Shown one piece after another: positions 1 through 12,037 of a stretch of 64,000 bases of DNA. The stretch spans positions 82,174,829 through 82,238,828 of the forward strand of contig OY804588.1 of assembly GCA_963680875.1 (NCBI GenBank). The letters are read 5' to 3'. Position numbers and translations under genes: made by a program. The notes below the pieces were generated by a model that saw nothing but the letters and a program-made list of their open reading frames with translations, was not told the origin of the DNA and did not search any database. This DNA comes from Bathymodiolus brooksi. Taxonomy: Eukaryota > Mollusca > Bivalvia > Mytilida > Modiolidae. Every line of letters begins with the position of its first letter. The first letter of the stretch is position 1.

Positions 1-2424
1 CAATTGTATTGTCTTGAAGCAACAAATACCAATTGTATTGTCTTTGAGAAGCAACAAATATCAATTGTATTGTCTTGAAGCAACAAATACCAATTGTATT
101 GTCTTTGAGAAGCAACAAATACCAATTGTATTGTCTTGGAGAAGCAACAAATACCAATTGTATTGTCTTGGAGAAGCAACAAATACCAATTGTATAGTCT
201 TGGAGAAGCAACAAATACCAATTGTATTGTCTTGGAGAAGCAACAAATACCAATTGTATCGTCTTGGAGAAGCAACAAATACCAAATGTATAGTCTTGGA
301 GAAGCAACAAATACCAATTGTATTGTCTTGGAGAAGCAACAAATACCAATTGTATCGTCTTGGAGAAGTAACAAATACCAATTGTATTGTCTTGGAGAAG
401 CAACAAATACCAATTGTATTGTCTTGGAGAAGCAACAAATACCAATTGTATTGTCTTGGAGAAACAACAAATACCAATTGTATCGTCTTTGAGAAGTAAC
501 AAATACCAATTGTATTGTCTTGGAGAAACAACAAATACCAATTGTATTGTCTTGGAGAAGCAACAAATACCAAATGTATCGTCTTGGAGAAGCAACAAAT
601 ATCAATTGTATTGTCTTGAAGCAACAAATATCAATTGTATGGTCATGGAGAAGCAACAAATACCAATTGTATCGTCTTGGAGAAGTAACAAATACCAATT
701 GTATTGTCTTGGAGAAGCAACAAATACCAAATGTATCGTCTTGGAGAAGCAACAAATATCAATTGTATTGTCTTGAAGCAACAAATATCAATTGTATGGT
801 CTTGGAGAAGCAACACATACCAATTGTATTGTCTTGGAGAAGTAACAAATACCAATTGTATTGTCTTGGAGAAGCAACAAATACCAAATGTATCGTCTTG
901 GAGAAGCAACAAATATCAATTGTATTGTCTTGAAGCAACAAATATCAATTGTATGGTCTTGGAGAAGCAACAAATACCAATTGTATTGTCTTGGAGAATC
1001 AACAAATACCAATTGTATGGTCTTGGAGAAGCAACAAATATCAATTTTATTGTCTTGGAGAAGCAACAAATACCAATTGTATCGTCTTGGAGAAGCAACA
1101 AATACCAATTGTATCGTCTTGGAGAAGCAACAAATACCAATTGTATCGTCTTGGAGAAGTAACAAATACCAATTGTATTGTCTTGGAGAAACAACAAATA
1201 CCAATTGTATTGTCTTAGAGAAGCAACAAATACCAAATGTATCGTCTTGGAGAAGCAACAAATACCAATTGTATTGTCTTGAAGCAACAAATACCAATTG
1301 TATTGTCTTTGAGAAGCAACAAATATCAATTGTATTGTCTTGAAGCAACAAATACCAATTGTATTGTCTTTGAGAAGCAACAAATACCAATTGTATTGTC
1401 TTGGAGAAGCAACAAATACCAATTGTATTGTCTTGGAGAAGCAACAAATACCAATTGTATAGTCTTGGAGAAGCAACAAATACCAATTGTATTGTCTTGG
1501 AGAAGCAACAAATACCAATTGTATCGTCTTGGAGAAGCAACAAATACCAAATGTATAGTCTTGGAGAAGCAACAAATACCAATTGTATTGTCTTGGAGAA
1601 GCAACAAATACCAATTGTATCGTCTTGGAGAAGTAACAAATACCAATTGTATTGTCTTGGAGAAGCAACAAATACCAATTGTATTGTCTTGGAGAAGCAA
1701 CAAATACCAATTGTATTGTCTTGGAGAAACAACAAATACCAATTGTATCGTCTTTGAGAAGTAACAAATACCAATTGTATTGTCTTGGAGAAACAACAAA
1801 TACCAATTGTATTGTCTTGGAGAAGCAACAAATACCAAATGTATCGTCTTGGAGAAGCAACAAATATCAATTGTATTGTCTTGAAGCAACAAATATCAAT
1901 TGTATGGTCATGGAGAAGCAACAAATACCAATTGTATCGTCTTGGAGAAGTAACAAATACCAATTGTATTGTCTTGGAGAAGCAACAAATACCAAATGTA
2001 TCGTCTTGGAGAAGCAACAAATATCAATTGTATTGTCTTGAAGCAACAAATATCAATTGTATGGTCTTGGAGAAGCAACACATACCAATTGTATTGTCTT
2101 GGAGAAGTAACAAATACCAATTGTATTGTCTTGGAGAAGCAACAAATACCAAATGTATCGTCTTGGAGAAGCAACAAATATCAATTGTATTGTCTTGAAG
2201 CAACAAATATCAATTGTATGGTCTTGGAGAAGCAACAAATACCAATTGTATTGTCTTGGAGAATCAACAAATACCAATTGTATGGTCTTGGAGAAGCAAC
2301 AAATATCAATTTTATTGTCTTGGAGAAGCAACAAATACCAATTGTATCGTCTTGGAGAAGCAACAAATACCAATTGTATCGTCTTGGAGAAGCAACAAAT
2401 ACCAATTGTATCGTCTTGGAGAAG
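1..2424. repeat. Higher-order duplication, 1265-bp period
   Basis: Positions 1-1159 reappear at 1266-2424 with the same order of variant units. The first difference I see is T at 1160 against C at 2425. A recent block duplication of about 40 units explains this. A further block near 2491-2680 recurs about 1018 bp later, near 3509-3698. Confidence 0.85.
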
Positions 2425-5400
2425 CAACAAATATCAATTTTATTGTCTTGGAGAAGCAACAAATACCAATTGTATCGTCTTGGAGAAGCAACAAATACCA
2501 ATTTTATTGTCTTAGAAAAGCAACAAATACCAATTGTATTGTCTTGGAGAAGCAACAAATACCAATTGTATCGTCTTGGAGAAGTAACAAATACCAATTG
2601 TATCGTCTTGGAGAAGTAACAAATACCAATTGTATTGTCTTTGAGAAGCAACAAATACCAATTGTACTGTCTTGGAGAAGCAACAAATACCAATTGTATT
2701 GTCTTGGAGAAGCAACAAATACCAATTGTATTGTCTTGGAGAAGCAACAAATACCAATTGTATTGTCTTGGAGAAGCAACAAATACCAATTGTATAGTCT
2801 TGGAGAAGCAACAAATACCAATTGTATTGTCTTGGAGAAGCAACAAATACCAATTGTATCGTCTTGGAGAAGTAACAAATACCAATTGTATTGTCTTGGA
2901 GAAGCAACAAATACCAATTGTATTGTCTTGGAGAAGCAACAAATACCAATTGTATTGTCTTGGAGAAACAACAAATACCAATTGTATCGTCTTGGAGAAG
3001 TAACAAATACCAATTGTATTGTCTTGGAGAAACAACAAATACCAATTGTATTGTCTTGGAGAAGCAACAAATACCAAATGTATCGTCTTGGAGAAGCAAC
3101 AAATATCAATTGTATTGTCTTGAAGCAACAAATATCAATCGTATGGTCTTGGAGAAGCAACAAATACCAATTGTATCGTCTTGGAGAAGTAACAAATACC
3201 AATTGTATTGTCTTGGAGAAGCAACAAATACCAAATGTATCGTCTTGGAGAAGCAACAAATATCAATTGTATTGTCTTGAAGCAACAAATATCAATTGTA
3301 TTGTCTTGGAGAAGCAACAAATACCAATTGTATTGTCTTGGAGAAGCAACAAATACCAATTGTATTGTCTTGGAGAAGCAACAAATACCAATTTTATTGT
3401 CTTGGAGAAGCAACAAATACCAATTGTATTGTCTTGGAAAAGCAACAAATACCAATTGTATCGTCTTGGAGAAGCAACAAATACCAATTGTATCGTCTTG
3501 GAGAAGCAACAAATACCAATTTTATTGTCTTAGAAAAGCAACAAATACCAATTGTATTGTCTTGGAGAAGCAACAAATACCAATTGTATCGTCTTGGAGA
3601 AGTAACAAATACCAATTGTATCGTCTTGGAGAAGTAACAAATACCAATTGTATTGTCTTTGAGAAGCAACAAATACCAATTGTACTGTCTTGGAGAAGCA
3701 ACAAATACCAATTGTATTGTCTTGGAGAAGCAACAAATACCAATTGTATTGTCTTGGAGAAGCAACAAATACCAATTGTATTGTCTTGGAGAAGCAACAA
3801 ATACCAATTGTATTGTCTTGGAGAAGCAACAAATACCAATTGTATTGTCTTGGAGAAGCAACAAATACCAATTGTATTGTCTTGGAGAAGCAACAAATAC
3901 CAATTGTATTGTCTTGGAGAAGCAACAAATACCAATTGTATTGTCTTGGGAGAAGCAACAAATACCAATTGTATTGTCTTGGAGAAGCAACAAATACCAA
4001 TTGTATTGTCTTGGAGAAGCAACAAATACCAATTGTATTGTCTTGGAGAAGCAACAAATACCAATTGTATTGTCTTGGAGAAGCAACAAATACCAATTGT
4101 ATTGTCTTGGAGAAGCAACAAATACCAATTGTATCGTCTTGGAGAAGCAACAAATACCAATTGTATTGTCTTGGAGAAACAACAAATACCAATTGTACTG
4201 TCTTCGAGAAGCAACAAATACCAATTGTATTGTCTTGGAGAAGCAACAAATACCAATTGTATTGTCTTGGAGAAGCAAAAAATACCAATTGTATCGTCTT
4301 GGAGAAGCAACAAATACCAATTGTATTGTCTTGGAGAAGCAACAAATACCAATTGTATTGTCTTGGAGAAGCAACAAATACCAATTGTATTGTCTTGGGG
4401 AAGCAACAAATACCAATTGTATTGTCTTGGAGAAGCAACAAATACCAATTGTATCGTCTTGGAGAAGCAACAAATACCAATTGTATCGTCTTGGAGAAAC
4501 AACAAATACCAATTGTATTGTCTTGGAGAAGCAACAAATACCAAATGTATCGTCTTGGAGAAGCAACAAATATCAATTGTATTGTCTTGAAGCAACAAAT
4601 ATCAATTGTATGGTCTTGAAGCAGCAAATACCAATTGTATTGTCTTGAAGCAGCAAATACCAATTGTATTGTCTTTGAGAAGCAACAAATACCAATTGTA
4701 TTGTCTTTGAGAAGCAACAAATACCAATTGTATTGTCTTTGAGAAGCAACAAATATCAATTGTATGGTCTTGGAGAAGCAACAAATACCAATTGTATTGT
4801 CTTGAAGCAACAAATACCAATTGTATTGTCTTTTGAGAAGCAACAAATACCAATTGTATTGTCTTGGAGAAGCAACAAATACCAATTGTATTGTCTTGGA
4901 GAAGCAACAAATACCAATTGTATTGTCTTGGAGAAGCAACAAATACCAATTGTATCGTCTTGGAGAAGTAACAAATACCAATTGTATTGTCTTGGAGAAA
5001 CAACAAATACCAATTGTATTGTCTTGGAAATGCAACAAATACCAAATGTATCGTCTTGGAGAAGCAACACATATCAATTGTATTGTCTTGAAGCAACAAA
5101 TATCAATTGTATGTTCTTGGAGAAGCAACAAATACCAATTGTATTGTCTTGGAGAAGAAACAAATACCAATTGTATCGTCTTGGAGAAGTAACAAATACC
5201 AATTGTATTGTCTTGGAGAAGCAACAAATACCAAATGTATCGTCTTGGAGAAGCAACAAATATCAATTGTATTGTCTTGAAGCAACAAATACTAATTGTA
5301 TTGTCTTGGAGAAGCAACAAATACCAATTTTATTGTCTTGGAGAAGCAACAAATACCAATTGTATCGTCTTGGAGAAGCAACAAATACCAATTGGATCGT

Positions 5401-6680
5401 CTTGGAGAAGCAACAAATATCAATTTTATTGTCTTGGAGAAGCAACAAATACCAATTGTATCGTCTTGGAGAAGCAACAAATACCAATTTTATCGTCTTG
5501 GAGAAGTAACAAATACCAATTGTATTGTCTTGGAGAAGCAACAAATACCAATTGTATTGTCTTGGAGAAGCAACAAATACCAATTGTATTGTCTTGGAGA
5601 AGCAACAAATACCAATTGTATCGTCTTGGAGAAGCAACAAATACCAATTGTATTGTCTTGGAGAAGCAACAAATACCAATTGTATTGTCTTGGAGAAGCA
5701 ACAAATACCAATTGTATTGTCTTGGAGAAGCAACAAATACCAATTGTATTGTCTTGGAGAAGCAACAAATACCAATTGTATTGTCTTGGAGAAGCAACAA
5801 ATACCAATTGTATTGTCTTGGAGAAGCAACAAATACCAATTGTATTGTCTTGGAGAAGCAACAAATACCAATTGTATTGTCTTGGAGAAGCAACAAATAC
5901 CAATTGTATTGTCTTGGAGAAGCAACAAATACCAATTGTATTGTCTTGGAGAAACAACAAATACCAATTGTATTGTCTTGGAGAAGCAACAAATACCAAT
6001 TGTATTGTCTTGGAGAAACAACAATTACCAATTGTATCGTCTTGGAGAAGCAACAAATACCAATTTTATTGTCTTGGAGAAGCAACAAATACCAATTGTA
6101 CTGTCTTGGAGAAGCAACAAATACCAATTGTATTGTCTTTGAGAAGCAATAAATACCAATTGTATTGTCTTGGAGAAGCAACAAATACCAAGTGTATCGT
6201 CTTGGAGAAGCAACAAATACCAATTGTATTGTCTTTGAGAAGCAACAAATACCAATTGTATTGTCTTGGAGAAGCAACAAATACCAATTGTATCATCTTG
6301 GAGAAGCAACAAATACAATTGTATTGTCTTGGAGAAGCAACAAATACCAAATGTATCGTCTTGGAGAAGCAACAAATACCAATTGTATTGTCTTGGAGAA
6401 GCAACAAATACCAATTGTATCGTCTTGGAGAAGCAACAAATACCAATTGTATTGTCTGAGAAGCAGCAAATACCAATTGTATTGTCTTGGAGAAGCAACA
6501 AATACCAATTGTATCATCTTGGAGAAGCAACAAATACCAATTGTATCGTCTTGGAGAAGTAACAAATACCAATTGTATTGTCTTGGAGAAACAACAAATA
6601 CCAATTGTATCGTCTTGGAGAAGTAACAAATACCAATTGTATTGTCTTGGAGAAGTAACAAATACCAATTGTACTGTCTT
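1..6680. repeat. 32-bp minisatellite array, about 209 units
   Basis: Uninterrupted head-to-tail array of a 32-bp unit (core AGAAGCAACAAATACCAATT plus GTATTGTCTTGG). Common variants are a T/C change in GTAT[T/C]GTC, GCAAC/GTAAC, ACCAATT/ATCAATT/ACCAAAT, and 29-bp units lacking GAG. The array runs off the left edge, so its true length is unknown. Each full unit carries CAATTG. Because 32 is not a multiple of 3, three units make a 96-bp period that stays open in several frames on both strands, so long ORFs here are not genes. The right end runs straight into a tRNA-derived SINE head. Confidence 0.97.
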
Positions 6681-6745
6681 TGGTTGGACCCTGCTGGGGC
6701 TGGAAGCAAGCACATTAACCATTACACCACAGATGCAATGCTTGC
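6676..6745 (-). mobile_element. tRNA-derived SINE head (family 2) at the array end
   Basis: Read on the minus strand it starts TGTGGTGTAATGGTTAATG, an A-box-like tRNA segment, then GGTCCAACCAAAGA, and continues directly into the 32-bp units. The near-complete family member at 41949-42302 has the same order and carries exactly one 32-bp unit at this place. The B-box part seen there is shortened here. Confidence 0.7.
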
Positions 6746-6749
6746 CTTG

Positions 6750-7820
6750 CCAAGAGAGCAATTATTCAGCTATATGGTGGAGAGAGCAAGTTACATCTAC
6801 AGGAGTATGGGCCCAGATGTCCATTTTCTACAAGACCAACACTCAGTGGATTGGAGTTGGCTCCCAGAATCAACATTTCACAGATAAAACATGTCCATTA
6901 ACTTAAAACCTTTATCCCCCAACTACTAGCAAACCAGTATTTGCTCTTATTTCTTAATGCAGTGTTCAAACCTACGATCCATTACGAACTCGAGGCAATC
7001 GTACAAATCATTACATGTAAACCACAGGGGAGATTAATTTGGGTGAAGGGACATGTAAAATTTTGATCTGTTTGCAGAACCAACAGTCGTCGCTTGGTAG
7101 ATTTTTTTAAAACAATTTTTATTTAATAGTTTATTTCATAAAAGACTAGAAGGTCCATCCACTTTAATAGATGCTGCTTAGACCACTGTCTTGAGAGACC
7201 AGCACTGAAAAAAAAATCAATTTTTTTAGTCAAATATCTAACATGGTATACGTATACGGTACTTCACACAGAAATTGTACTTTAAATTGTCATACATGAC
7301 AATATACATCTGCTGGTAGAATAATTTGAGGGCAATTTATTTTTATCAATCGTGTGTGGGATTTAATGCCGAGGTCGTCATGGCTGTACATTTACTCAGT
7401 AATCGACTTAATTACAGCGCCAATGGTGACCTCAACTTGTTAGTGTGTGATAATAGCTTGCTAGGCATAGGCGACTTGGGAGTTTCACCGGGTACTCCCG
7501 TTTCCCTTTTAATAAAACTTGAACACAACAAAAGCGATTGCTGTAACACCAAATGAGCATTTTTTCAACAATAACATAGTGTGAACAGGCTACATGTCAT
7601 GGAGATTATGTCTGTTTTGTGCTATACCACCAGTAATTGGAACTTAATAGTGCTAGCTAATCGACACATTGGTCCATGGATAGACATGTCGCTCCATTCT
7701 ATCCGATTCCGAGCCGCCCACTAGTTTTTGTTTTTTTTTTACTCCCAACTGCAGCGTGCGGAGTAGGAGCAAATATCAATTTTAAAGTCTGCTTGGCTCG
7801 ACACATCTGAGGTTAGAACT
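6750..7820. other. Intergenic, no gene seen
   Basis: AT-rich sequence with homopolymer runs. Short ORFs are present but have no recognisable motif or splice context. A degraded family-2 SINE piece lies at about 7612-7715 (match to the block containing GACATGTCGCTCCA). Confidence 0.5.
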
Positions 7821-7826
7821 CATGAT

Positions 7827-8063
7827 CTACAGCACTCCAAGACAAGAAAACACCACTCCATCAATTCCTACTAACATGAAATTGTTATACATCAAACCAC
7901 CATTGCTGTTATAGTGACAGCCGGAACCTTTGAGCCGTACTGAAAGCGGGAGGTTTGGCGCTTTAAAATCTGATTCAACCCACCATTTCTTTAGAAATGC
8001 CTGTACCAAGTCGGGGTCATTACGGTTTTCACAGTTTTCCGGTTGTTGACTGATATTGTCTGT
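7827..8063 (-). CDS. Unidentified ORF, possible exon
   Basis: A stop-bounded 78-codon reading frame ends in TAG. It has balanced amino-acid composition (FLKKWWVESDF, then GSGCHYNSNGG) unlike the AT-rich noise around it, and three cysteines. It has no ATG near its open end. A donor-like GTAAGT lies just upstream (near 8071-8076) but would have to belong to a different exon. It lies downstream of the secreted-protein gene on the same strand, so it could be a further 3' exon, an exon of another gene, or a fragment. I do not recognise a family. Confidence 0.25.
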   Translation of the reverse strand, partial: TDNISQQPENCENRNDPDLVQAFLKKWWVESDFKAPNLPLSVRLKGSGCHYNSNGGLMYNNFMLVGIDGVVFSCLGVL

Positions 8064-8250
8064 TTATATACTTACGAGTTTTGACTTTCCCCTTTGTAAG
8101 ATTGTTCGGAGTTCGGTAATTTTGTTATTACCCTCATCTAGATCATCATATTTTATGAAGAAAACAATTTCGAAATTTAACTGTAGAGGTTTGAAATAGG
8201 AAGTGTTTTTTAATTCTAACTCATAATAATTATGAATTCTGTGTTTGTTT

Positions 8251-8385
8251 GATGGTGTTTAATGCCACTTTCAACAATATTTCAGTTACATCGTGGCGGT
8301 CAGTTTTCTTGGTGGAGGAAACTGGAGTACCCCGAGAAAACCACCTATCTGTCGCAAGTCACTGACAAAACTTTATCATCAGGTA
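8251..8385 (-). mobile_element. V-SINE, 3' part
   Basis: Contains the tail (minus strand: AAAGTGGCATTAAACACCAT) and the conserved central domain CTCCGGTTTCC-like segment, but no tRNA head. Family: tRNA-related SINE with a V-type central domain, resembling the molluscan RUDI/V-SINE group. Confidence 0.75.
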
Positions 8386-8986
8386 TGAATTCTAATGTAA
8401 TTGGTTATATGCAACAAGCAATTTCTATGGTCAATTGCATTTACAATTCTGAGTAAATATTACGTTTTACCTTGTTGAAAACTGTTGACCGAATATCGAT
8501 TTGAAATGACCCACATTAAATTTTGTTCTTAAAATTGCTATTTAAGCTAAATAAAATATTACAGTTGATATTTTAGGTTATGACTACACAATAGATCATT
8601 GATTGAATATTTTATAAAGGGCTTGATTTCTAATCGAAAATGCTTAAAACTACTGAATGATAATGAATTATATTAGCAGATGTGCTATGTTAAAATGCAA
8701 ACTCAATTTGTGCCAAGTAAACTCATTTGTGACAGTAAAACCACAGGTTTACGTCAGCAACACTTCAAATACAATGTAGTTATTCCCCAAGTAACATTAT
8801 TTAATAATTCACTTCATGGTGTTTAATTTCTATATAATTATTATGAAGTTAAAATTAAACATTTGATTATTCCACAGTCGCGTGTTTTAGTTCAAGGTTC
8901 GATATGACAATGCATTAAATATTGGATCACTATTCAAAACAAACTTTGGATTTTTTATTTTGTGAATGATATAATTTGATATGTTT

Positions 8987-9140
8987 ATGGTGTTTAATGC
9001 CACTTTCAGTTAGTGGTGGTCAGTTTTTATTGGTCGAGGAAACACGATTACCCGGAGAAAACCACGGAAATGTCGCAAATAACTAACAAACTTTATCACA
9101 TATAGTTATATTGAGTACACCTCGCCATGAACAGGGTTCA
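8987..9140 (-). mobile_element. V-SINE, partial
   Basis: Tail, central domain and part of the tRNA-related region (minus strand: GTTTGAACCCTGTTCATGG, a B-box match). Diverged, with a deletion in the tail. Confidence 0.75.
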
Positions 9141-9176
9141 AACTTCAACCACATAATTTGAAGCATTAACTTACCT

Positions 9177-9343
9177 TTACTTATCCCTGTATTCTCTGTG
9201 CATCCTTTGTAGAAACCTTCTATACATTTTTTCAAGATGTCGTAGCCTGTTGTCGAGGTTTGGTACGAGTGTTGTTGGATTGGGTGTAGTAACTACCACA
9301 GGAGGAGATGTTTTGGCAGAATATGGTGCTGACTGAGATGCTC
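9177..9343 (-). CDS. Candidate alternative terminal exon (exon 8b) of the secreted-protein gene
   Basis: Minus-strand acceptor TTTTATAG precedes 9343. The entry phase is the same as exon 8a, so exon 7 could join to either. The frame gives a Ser/Thr/Pro-rich start (SQSAPYSAKTSPP) and then a basic helix-like end (NRLRHLEKMYRRFLQRMHR) before TAA. A GTAAGT donor lies 2 nt beyond the stop, so splicing in the 3' UTR or an altered frame is possible. Its coding sequence around PNLDNRL is echoed by decayed sequence at about 11500-11560, next to exon 8a, which suggests the two 3' ends are duplicates. Confidence 0.45.
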
Positions 9344-9392
9344 CTATAAAACACAGGGATTCAAATTAGTTCTCAAATAAAATGTTAAGAGT

Positions 9393-9600
9393 TTGAAGAT
9401 ACAAAAGGTGTATTCATAATCTGTATTTCGAAGAACAGACAACACAATGGCCAAAAGAAAAAGTACAAAAGGACAAAAAACGATCTACAAATTATTAAAA
9501 AACTAAAGATCAAATAACGCGAACCCCACTAAAATCGAGGGTGAACTTAGGTATTCGTTCCAGAAGGGCAAGCAGTTCCTGCTCCACTAGTGACACCCGT
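9393..9600 (-). repeat. Dispersed repeat, 'AAAGATCAAATAACGCGAAC' family
   Basis: Matches sequences at 41290-41465 and 42552-42640, and in the opposite orientation at 60893-61045. Shared blocks include GTTTGAAGATAC, CAACACAATGGCCAAAAGAA and AGATCTACAAA. Class unknown; probably part of a retroelement or DNA transposon. Confidence 0.6.
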
Positions 9601-9687
9601 CGTGTTAATCTGGTTACAAACCTGGTGATAAGCCATGAATGAGGAAAGGACCGGGTAGTTAAAAATATCAATAAACTGAACTTTAAA

Positions 9688-9869
9688 TAGTCAAACCTGC
9701 CTGAAATGGTACCTCTATAATAACAAATCACTACACTCTATAAAAAGCAGTTTCATTTTCCCATGAATGAATATTGCATATAATTTTAACTCTGTATTTT
9801 ATTTTAACTGTTCATAAAGTCACATTTTCAGGTTCCCTTGAGTGGCCTTTATATACAGGTTTGAATGTA
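9688..9869. mobile_element. mariner-like MITE, diverged copy
   Basis: Bounded by AGTCAAACCTG and its inverse CAGGTTTGAATGTA. Same ends as the copies at 15752 and 35955. Confidence 0.55.
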
Positions 9870-10065
9870 TTTTACAAGTCCCAATGGAGGAAATCATTGT
9901 TAATTTAACCTGTTTAAACAGAACATCTGTTTATCCTGAACACAAAAGTTATTCCCAATGCCATTCAGATTAAGCATACATCATGTGTAGTTCATTGCCA
10001 AACATTTTGCTTTAAAATATTTGATAGTAAACACGGTCGAAAATTCTTGAAAATCGTGATTTGGT

Positions 10066-10232
10066 TTATGGTGTTTAATGTCACTTTCAACTACACTTCA
10101 GTCATATTTTTGCAGTAAGTTTTATTGGTGGAGGGAACCAGAGTACCCAGAGAAAACCACCGACCTGCCGCAAGTCGCTGACAAACATTATCACTTAATG
10201 TTGCATCGAGTACACCTAGCTTGAGCGGGGTC
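10066..10232 (-). mobile_element. V-SINE, partial
   Basis: Tail and central domain intact (plus strand GGTGGAGGGAACCAGAGTACCC). The tRNA-related head is lost just after the B-box region. Confidence 0.75.
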
Positions 10233-10239
10233 AGTATTT

Positions 10240-11460
10240 AAGAAATTTTGTTTTATAAATGGCATACAGGCTGTCAGAATTGATTTTTTTTGTTTATATT
10301 AAAAATTGCCAATATTCTATGCTTTATACTAATAAAATGTTCTGAACAAGAAGCAACGATTAAAAAATATGTTGTCATAATTAGTGAAAAGAATTCAAAT
10401 GTCTGTCGGTGGAATCGCCATTAACACACCTAATTGTAAGTCGGTTTCTTTTCCGAAGTTTGCCGAATACTGATAACTGCTATAAATAACCAGGAAGCAT
10501 GTTCTTCTGTATGTTGCATGTAAATTCGTTAGAATTAATATAATTTAAGAAATATATCTATGAAATTGAATCCCGGGGTAATCAGTTAATATTATATAAT
10601 GATATTTAGTAAGAACGACACTTAAAATCAGAAATACGTGATGAAATCAATAAAAACAAACCCAAACTCTGCAAAGGGGCCAGATAAAGGGAAAATTGTA
10701 AACAAATTGTATTGCATATTATTGACTTGTCGATTATATTTTTTTCGAAAAAAAAAAAACCAGACATGAAGTCCATTATTTTAGTCTCCTTAAAAGAGAT
10801 ATCACCTTGCATTTTCTCCTGAAAAAAAATATATATAAAAAACTGATGCAATTTTACTGTCAAAATACGATTCGGCCGAAAAAAGATACTAAATTATGCT
10901 TACGTGTTGAAAAATGGAGTAGGTCGGTTATAACATTTTTTTTTTTATTTTTACACAAAGCTTGCTGAATCCTCCTTTTTGTGTCGTTTTCGTGTAGAAT
11001 CACTTGATAGTTTTGTTTGTGCCATGTGCTTTTTCTTTAACAAACAATTTCGCACATGTGCAAACTCTTTACCGAATGAGTTCACTGTGTAGGTCGTATG
11101 AATATAACAAGGGTCGTGGTAGTCGTCTGCGAACAAATGAAACTAAACGTTGCAGGCTCGATTCCGGCACATTGCAAAGTGGAATGTTAAAAAGTTTGTC
11201 AGATATATATGCGGAAGTTTGCCCAAAGTTTTCATAACTGATCCTTTGTTGACAATGGCGTTCTGAACACCCATAGCCCATCAATACATTTACTAGAAAA
11301 TGTGACAATAGTTTTACGAATTTTTATTTTACCATACCCACAGATAAAGTGCATATACGTAGGCACTGGATCGTTTATTCTGGACAAGACAAATATATGC
11401 CTTCACCTGTCAAGTGTATTTAGCTACAATAAATGGCATACAATAATATGGATTAAATAT
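10240..11460. other. AT-rich stretch between the two candidate terminal exons
   Basis: No supported gene. A B-box-like GGCTCGATTCC at 11155-11165, inside a tRNA-like stretch (11105-11175), could be an old SINE head. The short ORFs overlap on both strands and show no motif. Confidence 0.4.
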
Positions 11461-11469
11461 TGATGGTTA

Positions 11470-11515
11470 ATGGTGTTTAACACCACTTTCAACAAGATCT
11501 CGGCGATATTGTGGC
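11470..11515 (-). mobile_element. V-SINE tail fragment
   Basis: Plus strand GGTGTTTAACACCACTTTCA matches the SINE 3' end only. It directly adjoins decayed sequence similar to exon 8b. Confidence 0.6.
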
Positions 11516-11697
11516 GTGTTGTAGCCTGTAGTCGAAGTTTGGCATGGGTGTTGATGTATTTTTGGTATTTTCAGTAATGGTTGGAGGTTCAAAAGGATAT
11601 ATTGCGGCAATCCGGAATATGGGGTTAGCCCGTTTCCAGCTTGCCATTTATACGCTCTCTTGTGAAAATCCATGAAGGTAGCAGACACACATTTTGT

Positions 11698-11703
11698 TTT
11701 ATT
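11698..11703 (-). terminator. Candidate poly(A) signal for the secreted-protein gene
   Basis: Minus-strand AATAAA about 95 nt past the exon 8a stop codon. Confidence 0.45.
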
Positions 11704-11798
11704 GGAGAAGAAATTATTACAAAATTAACATTTTTATTCGTATCATTATATTTTAAAGTTCCCCCAAAGATACGAAATGGTGGAAATGCCGTGGCCTT

Positions 11799-12037
11799 TC
11801 ACAAGCAAAGCGAAATGAGATATTTCCAAAAATCTGTAGTTGGTGGTGCTGACGGGGATGATGTAGACAAACCTGTAGTTGGATAATTCGAAACTCGAGT
11901 GGAATCTGTAGTCGGTCCTGTTGAATAATATGAAACTGGATAATATGTGGATGCTTTCGGCCTGGCCGAAAGCATCTTGGTATTGGGAATTCTTGGAGAC
12001 GATTCGGGTGTATGCGGCCACATGGTCGTACCAGTTC
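11799..12037 (-). CDS. Exon 8a (terminal), secreted-protein gene
   Basis: Acceptor TATATAG, entry phase 1. Encodes a Thr/Ser/Pro-rich tail ([15 protein letters not shown]) ending in a short hydrophobic stretch and TGA. The low-complexity tail looks like an O-glycosylated stalk. Confidence 0.65.

Noticed and set aside
1..6680. Dozens of ORFs up to 596 codons on both strands
   Set aside because: They are translations of the 32-bp unit in several frames, present on both strands at once, with no start context or splice sites.
1..6680. CRISPR-like repeat array
   Set aside because: Units are contiguous with no unique spacers, and the context is eukaryotic.
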